From JAVBJV01 sp031555315 (GTDB taxonomy: Bacteria; Pseudomonadota; Alphaproteobacteria; Acetobacterales; Acetobacteraceae): a stretch of DNA of 64,000 bases. The stretch covers positions 62,001 through 126,000 of the forward strand of contig JAVBUO010000010.1 in the NCBI GenBank assembly GCA_031555315.1. Direction: 5' to 3'. The position numbers and the translations under genes were made by a program. The notes under the pieces were generated by a model, which was not told the DNA's origin, did not search any database, and saw only the letters and a program-made list of their open reading frames with translations. Shown here piece after piece: positions 16,471 through 26,210 of this stretch. The first letter of the stretch is position 1, and each line of letters opens with the position of its first letter.

Positions 16471-17463
16471 TCACTCCTGCGCCATCGCCTCGCGTTCCAG
16501 CAGCGGGGTCAGCAGCGCGTCCAGCGCGGCCGGACTTTCCCATTCCAGCGCCACGCCGACCACGCGGATCGAACTGCGGAACGCGGCGGGGACGCGCACC
16601 GCATCCTTGGGGGTGGTCACCAGTTCGGCGCGCAACTGTTCGGCCTTGTCGAGCAGGTCGCGCATGTCCGACGGGTCGAACGGATAATGGTCGGCAAAGG
16701 CTTCCTTGCCGACCAGGCTGGCGCCGATGCCGGTCAGTGTGGTGAAGAACTTGTTCGGGTTGGCGATGCCGCAGAACGCCAGTACCGGTTTGCCGGCCAG
16801 TTCCGCGGCCTCGGGGCCGGGGACCAGCCGGGCGCGCAACACGGGCAGGCCGGTTGGCAGTTTTTCGACCACGCCGGCTTCGTCGTTGCCGATCAGCACG
16901 GCGGCGCGGCAGCGCGCCACGCCGGCGTCCACCGGTTCGCGCAACGGCCCGGCCGGGATCACCCGGCCATTGCCGAAGCCGTAACTGCCGTCGACCACCA
17001 GCAGCGGCAGGTCCTTGACCAGTGTCGGGTTCTGCAATCCGTCATCCATCACGATGGCCTGCGCACCGGCTTCGACCGCGCGTTTCGCGCCTTCCGCCCG
17101 GTTCGAGGCCACCCAGGTCGGCGCGACCTCGGCCAGCAGCAGGGCTTCGTCTCCCACCAGGCTGGCGCCGTGCGTGCCGGGCTGCACCTGCAGCGGCCCT
17201 TTGGTCGCGCCGCCATAGCCGCGCAGCAGCGCATGCGCGTTGACCCCGCGCGCCTTCAAGCGGTGCAGCAGATCCAGGGTGACGGTGGTTTTCCCCGCGC
17301 CGCCCGCCGTGACATTACCGCAGCAGATCACTGGCACGGGCGCCTGCCAGCCGGGCCGCGCCACCCGCCGCGCGGTGGCCGCTGCATACAGCTTGGACAA
17401 GGGCGAGAGCAGCAGAGGCGCAATTCCCCCTGCGCCCCGGTTCCAGAAATCGGGAGCACGCAT
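16471..17463 (-). CDS. lpxK: Tetraacyldisaccharide 4'-kinase
   Basis: A 330-residue lipid A 4'-kinase at the inner membrane, phosphorylating disaccharide-1-phosphate to lipid IVA. The N-terminus reads APDFWNRG and holds a membrane-associated segment. The P-loop variant VTAGGAGKTT lies near 55 and the family motif MDDGLQNP near 140. The start is ATG 17463 (MRAPDFW), although an open frame runs further upstream as a shadow of waaA. It is the last gene of a minus-strand trio, 62 bases after waaA. Confidence 0.95.
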   Translation of the reverse strand: MRAPDFWNRGAGGIAPLLLSPLSKLYAAATARRVARPGWQAPVPVICCGNVTAGGAGKTTVTLDLLHRLKARGVNAHALLRGYGGATKGPLQVQPGTHGASLVGDEALLLAEVAPTWVASNRAEGAKRAVEAGAQAIVMDDGLQNPTLVKDLPLLVVDGSYGFGNGRVIPAGPLREPVDAGVARCRAAVLIGNDEAGVVEKLPTGLPVLRARLVPGPEAAELAGKPVLAFCGIANPNKFFTTLTGIGASLVGKEAFADHYPFDPSDMRDLLDKAEQLRAELVTTPKDAVRVPAAFRSSIRVVGVALEWESPAALDALLTPLLEREAMAQE

Positions 17464-17525
17464 ATCGTCGGTTCTGCCCTTTCTTGGCGCTCTTCGTCCA
17501 GAGGCGGGGAATAAATTCGGAGAAA

Positions 17526-18827
17526 TTACGCCGAGGAAAGCATATCGTCGGGCAACAGACCAAGCAGGGTTTCCGCCACCCGCTCGGGCAGGTCGACCAG
17601 TCCGGAGGCGACCGTCAATCCGGCCCTTCCCATGGTCTCGGCCCGCGCCGGCGCTGCCAGCAGCCCGCCGGCCCAGGCGGCGAGCTGCTCGGCATCGGCA
17701 ATCCGTGTCGCCGCGCCGGCTTCCAGCAGGATCTGGCTGGCTTCGGCGAAATTCCGCATATGTGGCCCAAAAGCAACAACACACCCCAGACGTGCGGCTT
17801 CCAGGGGGTTTTGCCCGCCATGCGGGATCAGGCTGCCGCCGACGAAGACGATTCTGGCCAGCCGGTACCACAGCCCCATCTCGCCCAGCGTATCGAGGAC
17901 CCACAGCGTTCCGCCGCTGGCCGGTGCGGGCGGCAATTCCCCCAGCGCGCGGCGGCTGACCGCAAGATCGTTCGACAGGGCGGCGATCTCGGCCCCGCGG
18001 GCAGGGTGGCGCGGGGCGATCAGGGTCAGCAGGTCCGGATACCGGTTCGCCAGTATGCGGTGGGCGGCGATGACCTGGATTTCCTCGCCCGGATGCGTGC
18101 TGGCTGCCAGCCAGACCGGCCGTGTGCCGATCGCTGCCTGCAACCGGTGCAGTTCATTCTGATCGACGGTCAGCGGCGGGGCGGAAAATTTCAGATTGCC
18201 GGGTGCCTCGACCCCGGACGCACCCAGCCGGCGCAGACGACGGGCATCGCGGCCGCTCTGCGCCATCACCAGATCGAAGGCGGCCAACAGGCGTTGCGCC
18301 AGCCGCGGCCAGCGCCGCCAGCGCGCGAAGCTGCGCCCCGACATGCGTCCGTTCACCATGGCCAACGGGATCTTCCGGGCGGCGACCGCCGCGATGGTGT
18401 TGGGCCACAGCTCGCTCTCCACGAACGCCGCCGCGTCGGGGCGCCAGTGGTCCAGAAATCGTGCCACCCAGCGCGGCACGTCCAGCGGCGCGAACTGGTG
18501 GATCACCCGCCACAGCCCCAGCGCCGGCAGCCGCTCGGCCATCAGCGTCGCCGAGGTCAGCGTGCCGGTGGTCAGCAAGATGTTCAGACGCGGCGCCTCG
18601 GCGGCCAACGCCGAAAGAACCGGCAGGATGCTGATCGCCTCGCCCACGCTGGCGGCGTGCAGCCACAGCAAGGTGCCAGGGGGGCGCGGCATGCTGGCGA
18701 TGCCTTTGCGTTCGCCCAGACGCGCGGCGTCTTCCTTGCCGCGACGCGCGCGGGTGCGCAGCCAGAACGGCAGCAGGGGGGACAGCAGCGTGGCCGCGCC
18801 GGCCGAAACGAACGACATCAGGGTCAT
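17526..18827 (-). CDS. waaA: 3-deoxy-D-manno-octulosonic acid transferase
   Basis: A 433-residue KDO transferase (WaaA/KdtA) that adds KDO to lipid IVA at the cytoplasmic face of the inner membrane. It shows an N-terminal hydrophobic segment, HAASVGEAISILPVL (about 58-72), FVESELWPN (about 134), and the donor-site FVGGSLIPHGGQNPLEAA in the C-terminal half. It overlaps the upstream acyltransferase gene by four bases (ATGA) and precedes lpxK, forming a lipid A/inner-core operon. Confidence 0.95.
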   Translation of the reverse strand: MTLMSFVSAGAATLLSPLLPFWLRTRARRGKEDAARLGERKGIASMPRPPGTLLWLHAASVGEAISILPVLSALAAEAPRLNILLTTGTLTSATLMAERLPALGLWRVIHQFAPLDVPRWVARFLDHWRPDAAAFVESELWPNTIAAVAARKIPLAMVNGRMSGRSFARWRRWPRLAQRLLAAFDLVMAQSGRDARRLRRLGASGVEAPGNLKFSAPPLTVDQNELHRLQAAIGTRPVWLAASTHPGEEIQVIAAHRILANRYPDLLTLIAPRHPARGAEIAALSNDLAVSRRALGELPPAPASGGTLWVLDTLGEMGLWYRLARIVFVGGSLIPHGGQNPLEAARLGCVVAFGPHMRNFAEASQILLEAGAATRIADAEQLAAWAGGLLAAPARAETMGRAGLTVASGLVDLPERVAETLLGLLPDDMLSSA

Positions 18828-19537
18828 GCGGCCGTCCCCGGCGCCGGATCGGGCGCGCGGCCGGCCAGCCGGTCGGCGCGGGCACAGGCTTCGTTCAGGG
18901 CGATTACCATACCGGCCTTCGTTTCATTGCGATCCTCGGTTACCGTGATGGGGGTCATCACCAGCACCCCCCGGGCAAAGGGCAGCGGGATCATCAACCG
19001 GTCCCAGGAGTTCAGGACAAGGGCGCGCGAGACCGACCCCGCCAGGGCGAAAGCCGGCGCTTTCGAGGCGATCGCCAGCCAGGCGGCCCCGCCGGCGGCC
19101 TGCCGGCGCGGTCCGCGCGGCCCGTCCGGCGTAATGACCGTGACATGGCCGTTTCTCATCACACGCAGCATGCCCGCCAATCCGCTGATACCCCCTTTGG
19201 ACGAACTGCCGCTGATCGACAGCAGGCCGAACCGTTCATAGGCGAGGCGGGCGATATCCCCGTCGCGGTTGCGCGACGACAGGACATAGGGCGCGTAGCC
19301 GGAGACCTTATCCTTCGGCACGTGACGCCGCATGACGATCCATTGCTGGGACATGATCGCCAGACGTTCGTGCCAGAACGTCAACAACAGGGGTGTTGCG
19401 GTAGCCAGTAACGGCTGCATGTGCTCGAACCCGTCCAGCCGCCAGCGGATGGTCCGGTAGGTCAGGTCCAGATAGAGACCCAGCAGGCGCCCTAGAATAC
19501 GCTTCAACCCAGGATGTTTCAGAAGACGACGGATCAT
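18824..19537 (-). CDS. DUF374 lysophospholipid acyltransferase-family protein
   Basis: A 237-residue member of the DUF374 family, related to LpxL/PlsC acyltransferases. The catalytic-type motif is FWHERLAIMS near 57, and a second motif reads ITPDGPRGPRR near 138. The N-terminus is a basic amphipathic segment. It is the first gene of the trio with waaA and lpxK and overlaps waaA by four bases, so a role in acylating lipid A or its precursor is likely. The acyl substrate is unknown. Confidence 0.85.
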   Translation of the reverse strand: MIRRLLKHPGLKRILGRLLGLYLDLTYRTIRWRLDGFEHMQPLLATATPLLLTFWHERLAIMSQQWIVMRRHVPKDKVSGYAPYVLSSRNRDGDIARLAYERFGLLSISGSSSKGGISGLAGMLRVMRNGHVTVITPDGPRGPRRQAAGGAAWLAIASKAPAFALAGSVSRALVLNSWDRLMIPLPFARGVLVMTPITVTEDRNETKAGMVIALNEACARADRLAGRAPDPAPGTAA

Positions 19538-19632
19538 GACCGGGGCGTAGCATGCACTGCCCCGTCACCCAAGAGGGGGAATGCGGGAAGCCGGGGCTTG
19601 GGGCTGTGGGGGCTTTGTGCTAGGTCGCGGTT

Positions 19633-20502
19633 ATGAACTGGTTATCAAACTTTGTGCGGCCCAAGATCCGCACCCTGCTTGGTCAGAACAACGTGCCGGA
19701 CAATCTCTGGCACAAATGCCCGGCCTGCGAGCAGATGATCTTCCACCGCGATCTGGAGGAAAACCTGCGCGTCTGCCCGCATTGCGGACACCATCTGCGC
19801 ATGGGCGCGCTCAGGCGGCTGGAGACCACGCTGGATGAAGGGTTTCAGCGGATCGAACTGCCCAAGGCGGTGGTCGACCCGCTGCGCTTTCGTGACCAGA
19901 AGCGGTATGTGGACCGCATGCGCGACGCGCGCGAGGCCACGCAGCTGGAAGACGGTATCGTGGTCGGTCACGGGACGATCGACGGCCAAAAGGCCGTTGC
20001 CGCTGCGATGGCGTTTGAATTCATGGGCGGCTCGATGGGTGCTGCGGTGGGCGACGGTATCGTCGCCGCCGCCCGGCTGGCGGTACTGCAGCAGGCGCCG
20101 CTGGTCATCTTTACCGCCTCGGGCGGGGCGCGCATGCAGGAAGGCGCGATCAGCCTGATGCAGATGCCGCGCACCACGATCGCCAGCCAGATGGTCAAGG
20201 ACGCGGGGCTGCCTTTCATCGTGGTGCTGACCGACCCGACGACCGGCGGTGTGACGGCGTCGTTCGCCATGCTGGGCGACATCCAGATCTCGGAACCCAA
20301 GGCGATGATCGGCTTTGCCGGCGCGCGGGTGATCGAACAGACGGTGCGCGAGAAACTGCCCGAAGGCTTCCAGCGCGCCGAATATCTGCACGCGCACGGG
20401 ATCATCGACATGGTGGTGCCGCGCAACGAGCTGAAGGCGACGCTCGGCAATCTGATCGCCATGCTGATGCACAAGAAGAACAGCGACGTCGTTACGACAT
20501 GA
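19633..20502 (+). CDS. accD: Acetyl-CoA carboxylase carboxyltransferase subunit beta
   Basis: A 289-residue beta subunit of acetyl-CoA carboxylase carboxyltransferase, supplying malonyl-CoA for fatty acid synthesis. The N-terminal Cys4 zinc ribbon is intact (KCPACEQM and VCPHCGHH). The carboxyltransferase core includes FTASGGARMQEG and the oxyanion region TDPTTGGVTASFA. It overlaps folC by four bases, the common accD-folC arrangement. Confidence 0.97.
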   Translation: MNWLSNFVRPKIRTLLGQNNVPDNLWHKCPACEQMIFHRDLEENLRVCPHCGHHLRMGALRRLETTLDEGFQRIELPKAVVDPLRFRDQKRYVDRMRDAREATQLEDGIVVGHGTIDGQKAVAAAMAFEFMGGSMGAAVGDGIVAAARLAVLQQAPLVIFTASGGARMQEGAISLMQMPRTTIASQMVKDAGLPFIVVLTDPTTGGVTASFAMLGDIQISEPKAMIGFAGARVIEQTVREKLPEGFQRAEYLHAHGIIDMVVPRNELKATLGNLIAMLMHKKNSDVVTT

Positions 20503-21788
20503 CCGGCCCGGAGCGGGGCCGGAGGTCGGATGAAATCATCGAACGTCTGCATGGCCTGCACCCGAAGCTGATCGACCTCAGTCTCGGGCGCATGCACGGT
20601 CTGCTGCGCCGGATCGGCAATCCTGAACGCCGCCTGCCGCCGGCGATCCATGTGGCGGGCACCAACGGCAAGGGCAGCACCTGCGCGTTCATCCGCGCGA
20701 TCGCCGAAGCGGCGGGGCTGCGCGTGCATGTCTATACCAGTCCGCATCTGGTCAGCTTTCACGAACGCTATCGCGTGGCCGGGCAACTGGTGGATGAAGA
20801 CACGCTGGCCGATGTGCTGGCCGATGTCGAACGCATGAACGCCGGCGAAGCTGCGACGGTGTTCGAGGTGATGACCGCCGCCGCCTATCGCCTGTTCGCC
20901 GACACGCCGGCCGATCTGGCGGTGATCGAGGTCGGCCTGGGCGGACGGTACGACGCCACCAACGTGATCGCGCGTCCTGCCGCCTCGGCGATTGCGTCGA
21001 TCTCGATCGATCATGCGGAATTTCTCGGCGACACGCTGCGCCGGATCGCGTTCGAGAAAGCCGGCGTGATCAAGCCCGGCGTGCCGTGCGCGGTGGGCGC
21101 ACAGCCGCGCGCGGTGCGCGATGTGCTGATCCATGAAGCGCAGCATTGCGGCGCGGGGCTGCACATGCGCGGCACGGCGTGGGATTTGGCGGCGCATGCG
21201 GATGGTGCCATCTATCGCGATGCGCAGGGCGCGCTGGACCTGCCGGTGCCCGGTCTGCCGGGGCCGCATCAGTTCGACAATGCCGGCATTGCGATCACCG
21301 CGCTGCGCCAGAGCCGCCTTGCCATTCCCGATACTGCCTATGCCGCTATCGCACAGGCCGAATGGCCGGCGCGTCTGCAACGTTTGCACGGCGGGCTGGC
21401 GGCGCTGCTGCCGGCCGGGTGGGAACTGTGGCTGGACGGCGGACACAATCCCGGTGCGGGCGTGGTGTTGGCCGAACATCTGCGCAGTTGGGGCGACCGG
21501 GCGGTGCATATGATCGTCGGCATGAAGAAGGCCAAGGACACGCGGCAGTTTTTGCAGCCGCTGCTTTTGCATGTCGCCAGCCTGTGGGCGGTGGCCGAGC
21601 CGGAACAGCATCTGGCGCTGCCGGTGGAGGAAATCGTCGCGGCATCCGGGGGCGTGGCACGGCCGGGGCCGCGTGTGACCGATGCGTTGCACGCACTTGC
21701 ACAGCAGGGCGGTGCGCCGGCGCGTGTGCTGATCTGCGGCAGTCTGTACCTGGCGGGCGAGGTGTTGAAAGCGGATCGGGGGCAGTAA
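20499..21788 (+). CDS. folC: Folylpolyglutamate/dihydrofolate synthase
   Basis: A 429-residue Mur-ligase-family enzyme that adds glutamate to dihydropteroate and folates. The P-loop AGTNGKGSTCAF lies at about 52-63, with the metal/ATP segment VIEVGLGGRYDATNV and the C-terminal ligase domain (WLDGGHNPGA). Translation is probably coupled to accD through the ATGA overlap. It complements folE at 13 kb in the same pathway. Confidence 0.95.
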   Translation: MTGPERGRRSDEIIERLHGLHPKLIDLSLGRMHGLLRRIGNPERRLPPAIHVAGTNGKGSTCAFIRAIAEAAGLRVHVYTSPHLVSFHERYRVAGQLVDEDTLADVLADVERMNAGEAATVFEVMTAAAYRLFADTPADLAVIEVGLGGRYDATNVIARPAASAIASISIDHAEFLGDTLRRIAFEKAGVIKPGVPCAVGAQPRAVRDVLIHEAQHCGAGLHMRGTAWDLAAHADGAIYRDAQGALDLPVPGLPGPHQFDNAGIAITALRQSRLAIPDTAYAAIAQAEWPARLQRLHGGLAALLPAGWELWLDGGHNPGAGVVLAEHLRSWGDRAVHMIVGMKKAKDTRQFLQPLLLHVASLWAVAEPEQHLALPVEEIVAASGGVARPGPRVTDALHALAQQGGAPARVLICGSLYLAGEVLKADRGQ

Positions 21789-21860
21789 CGGCCGGCGTGA
21801 TTGCGCGGGTGCCCGGTTCTCACAATAATGGGCTCCTCATTTTATGCGCGAGAGGGAATT

Positions 21861-22253
21861 ATGTTCAGTCATGTCACGGTCGGCGCTCGGGATTTTGCCC
21901 GGGCGGGGGCGTTTTACGATGCGGTGCTCGGCACGCTCGGCTTACAGCGCGCGCACGATTATCCGGAACACGGCTGGGCCGGCTATCAGCGTGCCGGCAC
22001 GCCGGGGCCGATCTTCTGGTTCGGCAAACCTTACGACGGGCAACCCGCGACGGCCGGCAACGGCGTGACCGTCGCCTTCAACGCGCAGACCCGCGCGCAG
22101 GTCGATGCGTTCCACAAACAGGCGCTGGCGCATGGCGGCAGCGACGAAGGCGCGCCCGGCCTGCGCGCGCATTATCATCCCAATTATTACGGCGCCTATG
22201 TGCGCGACCCCGACGGCAACAAGCTGTGTTGCGTATGCCATCTGCCTGCCTGA
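21861..22253 (+). CDS. VOC (glyoxalase/bleomycin-resistance fold) protein
   Basis: A 130-residue single VOC domain: MFSHVTVGARDFARAGAFYD at the start and YYGAYVRDPDGNKLCCV near the end, where a metal-ligand Glu is often found. ATG 21861 is chosen because GAGAGGGA precedes it; an upstream in-frame start would add 20 unlikely residues. The substrate is unknown. It is followed by a strong bidirectional terminator. Confidence 0.85.
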   Translation: MFSHVTVGARDFARAGAFYDAVLGTLGLQRAHDYPEHGWAGYQRAGTPGPIFWFGKPYDGQPATAGNGVTVAFNAQTRAQVDAFHKQALAHGGSDEGAPGLRAHYHPNYYGAYVRDPDGNKLCCVCHLPA

Positions 22254-22278
22254 CGGCAGCGCGTTTCGCATATAAAAA

Positions 22279-22304
22279 GGCCGCGCTGAATGCGCGGCCT
22301 TTTT
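22279..22304. terminator. Bidirectional intrinsic terminator
   Basis: A perfect 8-bp stem GGCCGCGC / GCGCGGCC around TGAAT is flanked by AAAAA on the left and TTTTT on the right. It works for both the plus-strand VOC gene and the minus-strand trxA gene, which converge here. Confidence 0.93.
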
Positions 22305-22326
22305 CATGGCGTGATGTCCAAGCGGT

Positions 22327-22653
22327 TCAAAGCGCGCCGCTGATCCAGGCGTGAAGCTGGCTTTTGCGCAGCGCGCCGACCTTGGTATCCACCGGCTTGC
22401 CGTCCCGGAACAGGATCAGGGTCGGAATGCCGCGCAGGTTGAAGCGCGCCGCCGTCTGCTTGTTCTCGTCGACATCGACCTTGGCGATGGTGACCTGCCC
22501 TGCGAATTCCTGTGCCAGCTCTTCCAGGGCGGGGCCGATCTGCTTGCACGGGCCGCACCATTCCGCCCAGAAATCGACCAGCACCAGCCCGGCGGATTTC
22601 TCCACGTCTTCGTGGAAGCTCAGGTCGGTGACAGCCTTGGTGTGTTCGCTCAT
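22327..22653 (-). CDS. trxA: Thioredoxin
   Basis: A 108-residue classical thioredoxin with the redox site WAEWCGPCK, the cis-Pro segment RGIPTLILF and full-length fold. It is a general cytoplasmic disulfide reductase and the likely electron source for DsbD encoded at 5.3 kb. It follows addA by 74 bases on the same strand and ends at the bidirectional terminator. Confidence 0.97.
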   Translation of the reverse strand: MSEHTKAVTDLSFHEDVEKSAGLVLVDFWAEWCGPCKQIGPALEELAQEFAGQVTIAKVDVDENKQTAARFNLRGIPTLILFRDGKPVDTKVGALRKSQLHAWISGAL

Positions 22654-22727
22654 GCGTACCTCAAGTTTTGGAAACTGGGGGATTGTGGAAATCCGGATAT
22701 GGAAAGTGGCGATCCCGCCCCCTCAGG

Positions 22728-25700
22728 TCAAGCCGGGGCATGCCGGTCGAGGAGCGAATCGGGCAGTACCATCACACGCGCCGCGCGAGTCCATATCAAC
22801 ACACAGGTGATCGCCCGGCCGGGAAATACGCCGCGCAGCACGGCGCGATACGCCGCCATCTGGCGCAGGTAGGCGACCGGCGCATCTGCCGGGTTTTCCG
22901 GCGGTTCACGGCTGGTCTTGAAGTCGGCCATCAGGATCTGCCCGGGCAGCACCGCGATACGGTCCATCACCCCGCCGATCACCTGCTGGCCGATCAGCCC
23001 GGTCAGCGGCACTTCGGCGCGGCTCGTGGGGCCGAACAGCGCGCCCAGATCGGGGTGGTCCATCACCGCCAGCACCTCGGCCGCGATGCGCGCCGCTTCG
23101 GTTTTTGGGTAACTGGCGCGCAGATGACGCAGGGCGGCGGCAGGGCGTTCGGCAGCGGGGATGTCGGGCAGATGTTGCAGCAGCGTATGCACCGCCAGAC
23201 CGCGGGCGAAGCGCGCCCCGTGCGGATCGCGCGCCGCCAGTGGCGCGGCGGCGGCGGGCGGCGGGCCATGTTGTGCGCCTTCGGGCCGGCTGGGGGCCAG
23301 CGGGCGCGGAATGGCCGGTTCCACAGGCGGCGGCGCGGCGCGCCAGACGGGCGCGGCACCGGCCCAGGCCGGCAGCGGCGTGGCGGGTACAGGCGCCTGC
23401 CGGGCGGCATCGGCCTCGGGCGGGCGGGTCTGCGGGGTCGAGAGGCTGCGCACGCCATCTTCCTCGGCCGTTGCGCCGAGCCTGTCGAATCCGCGCTGCA
23501 CCAGATCGTACCATGACAGGGCGGCATAGCCGGGCTCGGTCTTCGTGCGCTGCCAGCCGCAGACGATCAGCCGGTCCTCGGCGCGGGTCAGCGCCACATA
23601 GAGCAGGCGGTTGTATTCCTCGAGCCCGGCGGCGCGGATCTGCGTCTGTGCCGCGCCGATCTGCGGCGGCGCCATGTCCTGCGCGGGTGACCACAGCGGG
23701 ATGTCGGTCTGTGTCGCGCCGTCGTGCAGCCAGACCAGTTTGGTGTCGAACCGCGGCAGGCCGGTGGTGTCGGGCAGGATGACCAGCGGCGCCTGCAGTC
23801 CCTTGGCGCCGTGCACCGTCATCACGCGGACCGCATCGCCCGTCGCTTCGGCCTCGCGCTTCACCTCGGCGGCGGAATTGCGCAATGTGTGGACGAAACC
23901 CTGCAGCGACGGCGTCTGGGTGCGCGCATAGTTCAGCGCCGCGTTGAGGAATTCGTCGAGCGGTTCCGCCGCCTCCGGCCCCAGCCGGGCCAGCAGCCGC
24001 GCCCGTCCGCCCAGCGGACCCAGTGTCTCGGAGAACAGCGTGTGCGGCGAAACGTAATCGGTACGGGCGCGCAGTGCGGCCAGGAAATCGTGTGCGGCTT
24101 GCCAGTCCGCCCGTTCACCGGCGCGGTGCTGCAGCGTGTGCCACAGCGACGCCGTGCGGCCCAATGCCAGCGCCATCAGCGAATCGTCGCCGATATTGCC
24201 CAGCGGGCTGGTCAGCACGCTGGCCAGCGACAGATCGTCCTCGGGCAGCAACAGCACGTCGGCCAGCGCCAGCAGGTCCTGCACGGCGGGCTGTTCCGTC
24301 AACGTCATACGGTCCAGCCCCGCCACCGGCACGCCGCGTGTTTTCAGCGCGCGCACCAGCGTGGCGACGAAAGTGCCGCGCGTGCGCACCAGCACCAGAA
24401 TGTCGCCGGCGCGCAGCGGCCGGCCACGGCTGTGCAGCGGCGCGTCGTCGGCGAGCTGCCGCGCGATCCAGTCGGCGATGGTGTTGGCCAGCGCCTGCGG
24501 CGCGGATTCGGTGTTCAGATTGCGCTCGGGAATGCTCCACGGTGCCGCCTCGGGCCGTTCGGGGCGGCGGGTCAGCGGCCACAGCTCGACCCGCCCGGCG
24601 TGGCCGGCGCGATCGGCGATGTGTTCCAGCACGTTGTCCGCGGGCACCACGCCCTGCGCGGCGTCGGGGTCGGCGAACACCGCGTCGGTCAGGCGCAATA
24701 CCGGTTCGGTGGAACGGAACGACACGTCGAGTTCGGGTTCGCACCATTCGGCCTGAACGCTGCGCGTGCGTGCGCCCAGCGTTTCGCGCCACGCGTCGAA
24801 ACCCGACGGATCGGCGCCCTGAAACGAATAGATCGACTGTTTGCGGTCGCCGACCGCGAAGATGGTACGCCTGCGGTCCTGCGCGCCGAAGCCGGCGAAA
24901 AATTCGCCGCTCAGCGCTGCGGTGAGCTGCCATTGTTCGGGGGCGGTGTCCTGCACTTCGTCGAGCAGGATATGATCCAGCCCGCCGTCGAGCTTGTAGA
25001 GAACGAACGCCGCGCCCGGGTCGTGCAGCAGTTTCGCCGCCAGTGCGATCATGTCGGCGTAATCCAGCGCGCCGCTGCGGGTTTTGCGCGCCGCGTAGCC
25101 GTCGAGCACCGGGGCCGCCAGCGCGATCAGCGCGGCCGAGGCCTGTGCCACCGCCACGGCTTTCAAACGTTCCGCGGCGGCGACGATACGCAGCGCCTCG
25201 GCCTCGCACGTCGCGTAAAGATCGGGGGCGGCGGTTTTCACGTCCTTGCCGGCGAAGCTGCGCTCGGCGCGCGGTTCGCCCTTGTCGGTCAGGAAGATCC
25301 TGCGCCATTCGTCCCAGGACCGCGCCCGTTCCGCAACTGGCAGATCGAGCCACGCCAGTATGCGCGCCGCCGTGTCCTTGACCGTTGACGTTCCATATTC
25401 AGCCATTACCCGCGCCGCGTCGCGCAAATCGCGCTCGCCCATGAAACCGGTGCAGGCTTCGGCGAGAAGGTCGTCTTCGGTGGCGCCGTCCGCCAGATCG
25501 AGCACGCGGTACTGCGCGTTCTGCATCGCGCCGACCGATCCGCAGGCATGCAGCGCGGTGGAAAACCGCGCCCGTGCTGTCAGCAGTGCATTGACCAGTG
25601 TGGCGAACTCGTCCTCCTTCACCAGTCCGACCAGCGTCTGGAGCGCCTGTTGCGCCGGGCCGGCGGCGGCTTCATCCAGCGCGTCCTCGCGGCTGTCGCG

Positions 25701-26210
25701 CAGCAAGGCAGCGGCGTCGCGGTCTTCCACCAGCTTGAAGTGCGGCGTCAGCGCCGCTTCCAGTGGAAAGCGGCGCAGCAGCGACTGGCAGAACGCATGG
25801 ATCGTGCCGATGCGCATGCCGCCCGGCACGTCGAGCACCTGCGCGAACAGCCGCCGTGCGCGGGTGCACAGCGCCGCATCCGGCGTCAGGCCGAGGTCGC
25901 GCAGATCGGCTTCCAGCGCGGCATCGTCGAGCCCGATCCATCTTCCCAGCCGGTTGCGCAGCCGCAGCGCCATTTCGGCCGCCGCGGCGCGTGTATAGGT
26001 CAGGCACAGGATGCGCTCGGGCGCGGTGGCGGGGGTGTCCACATCGCCGAGCATCAGGCGCAGCAGCCGATCGGTCAGCACGCGCGTCTTACCCGAACCG
26101 GCGCTGGCCGACACGAAGGCCGAGACGTTCGGGTCCGATGCCTGGCGCTGGGCGGCGGCGGCGCGGTCGCGCGGCGCGGTCGGGCGTGCGGTCGGGCGTG
26201 CGGTTGTCAT
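22728..26210 (-). CDS. addA: Double-strand break repair helicase-nuclease AddA
   Basis: An 1160-residue UvrD-type helicase/nuclease subunit of AddAB, which resects double-strand breaks for RecA. Walker A (SASAGSGKT) lies at 34-42, motif Ia-like CLTYTRAAAAEM near 75, Walker B in LLDEVQDTAPEQW, and the C-terminal PD-(D/E)XK nuclease motif in ILMADFKTSRE near 1095. The start is ATG 26210, which overlaps the addB stop as ATGA; earlier in-frame ATGs lie inside addB. A Pro/Ala-rich linker precedes the nuclease domain. Confidence 0.95.
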   Translation of the reverse strand: MTTARPTARPTAPRDRAAAAQRQASDPNVSAFVSASAGSGKTRVLTDRLLRLMLGDVDTPATAPERILCLTYTRAAAAEMALRLRNRLGRWIGLDDAALEADLRDLGLTPDAALCTRARRLFAQVLDVPGGMRIGTIHAFCQSLLRRFPLEAALTPHFKLVEDRDAAALLRDSREDALDEAAAGPAQQALQTLVGLVKEDEFATLVNALLTARARFSTALHACGSVGAMQNAQYRVLDLADGATEDDLLAEACTGFMGERDLRDAARVMAEYGTSTVKDTAARILAWLDLPVAERARSWDEWRRIFLTDKGEPRAERSFAGKDVKTAAPDLYATCEAEALRIVAAAERLKAVAVAQASAALIALAAPVLDGYAARKTRSGALDYADMIALAAKLLHDPGAAFVLYKLDGGLDHILLDEVQDTAPEQWQLTAALSGEFFAGFGAQDRRRTIFAVGDRKQSIYSFQGADPSGFDAWRETLGARTRSVQAEWCEPELDVSFRSTEPVLRLTDAVFADPDAAQGVVPADNVLEHIADRAGHAGRVELWPLTRRPERPEAAPWSIPERNLNTESAPQALANTIADWIARQLADDAPLHSRGRPLRAGDILVLVRTRGTFVATLVRALKTRGVPVAGLDRMTLTEQPAVQDLLALADVLLLPEDDLSLASVLTSPLGNIGDDSLMALALGRTASLWHTLQHRAGERADWQAAHDFLAALRARTDYVSPHTLFSETLGPLGGRARLLARLGPEAAEPLDEFLNAALNYARTQTPSLQGFVHTLRNSAAEVKREAEATGDAVRVMTVHGAKGLQAPLVILPDTTGLPRFDTKLVWLHDGATQTDIPLWSPAQDMAPPQIGAAQTQIRAAGLEEYNRLLYVALTRAEDRLIVCGWQRTKTEPGYAALSWYDLVQRGFDRLGATAEEDGVRSLSTPQTRPPEADAARQAPVPATPLPAWAGAAPVWRAAPPPVEPAIPRPLAPSRPEGAQHGPPPAAAAPLAARDPHGARFARGLAVHTLLQHLPDIPAAERPAAALRHLRASYPKTEAARIAAEVLAVMDHPDLGALFGPTSRAEVPLTGLIGQQVIGGVMDRIAVLPGQILMADFKTSREPPENPADAPVAYLRQMAAYRAVLRGVFPGRAITCVLIWTRAARVMVLPDSLLDRHAPA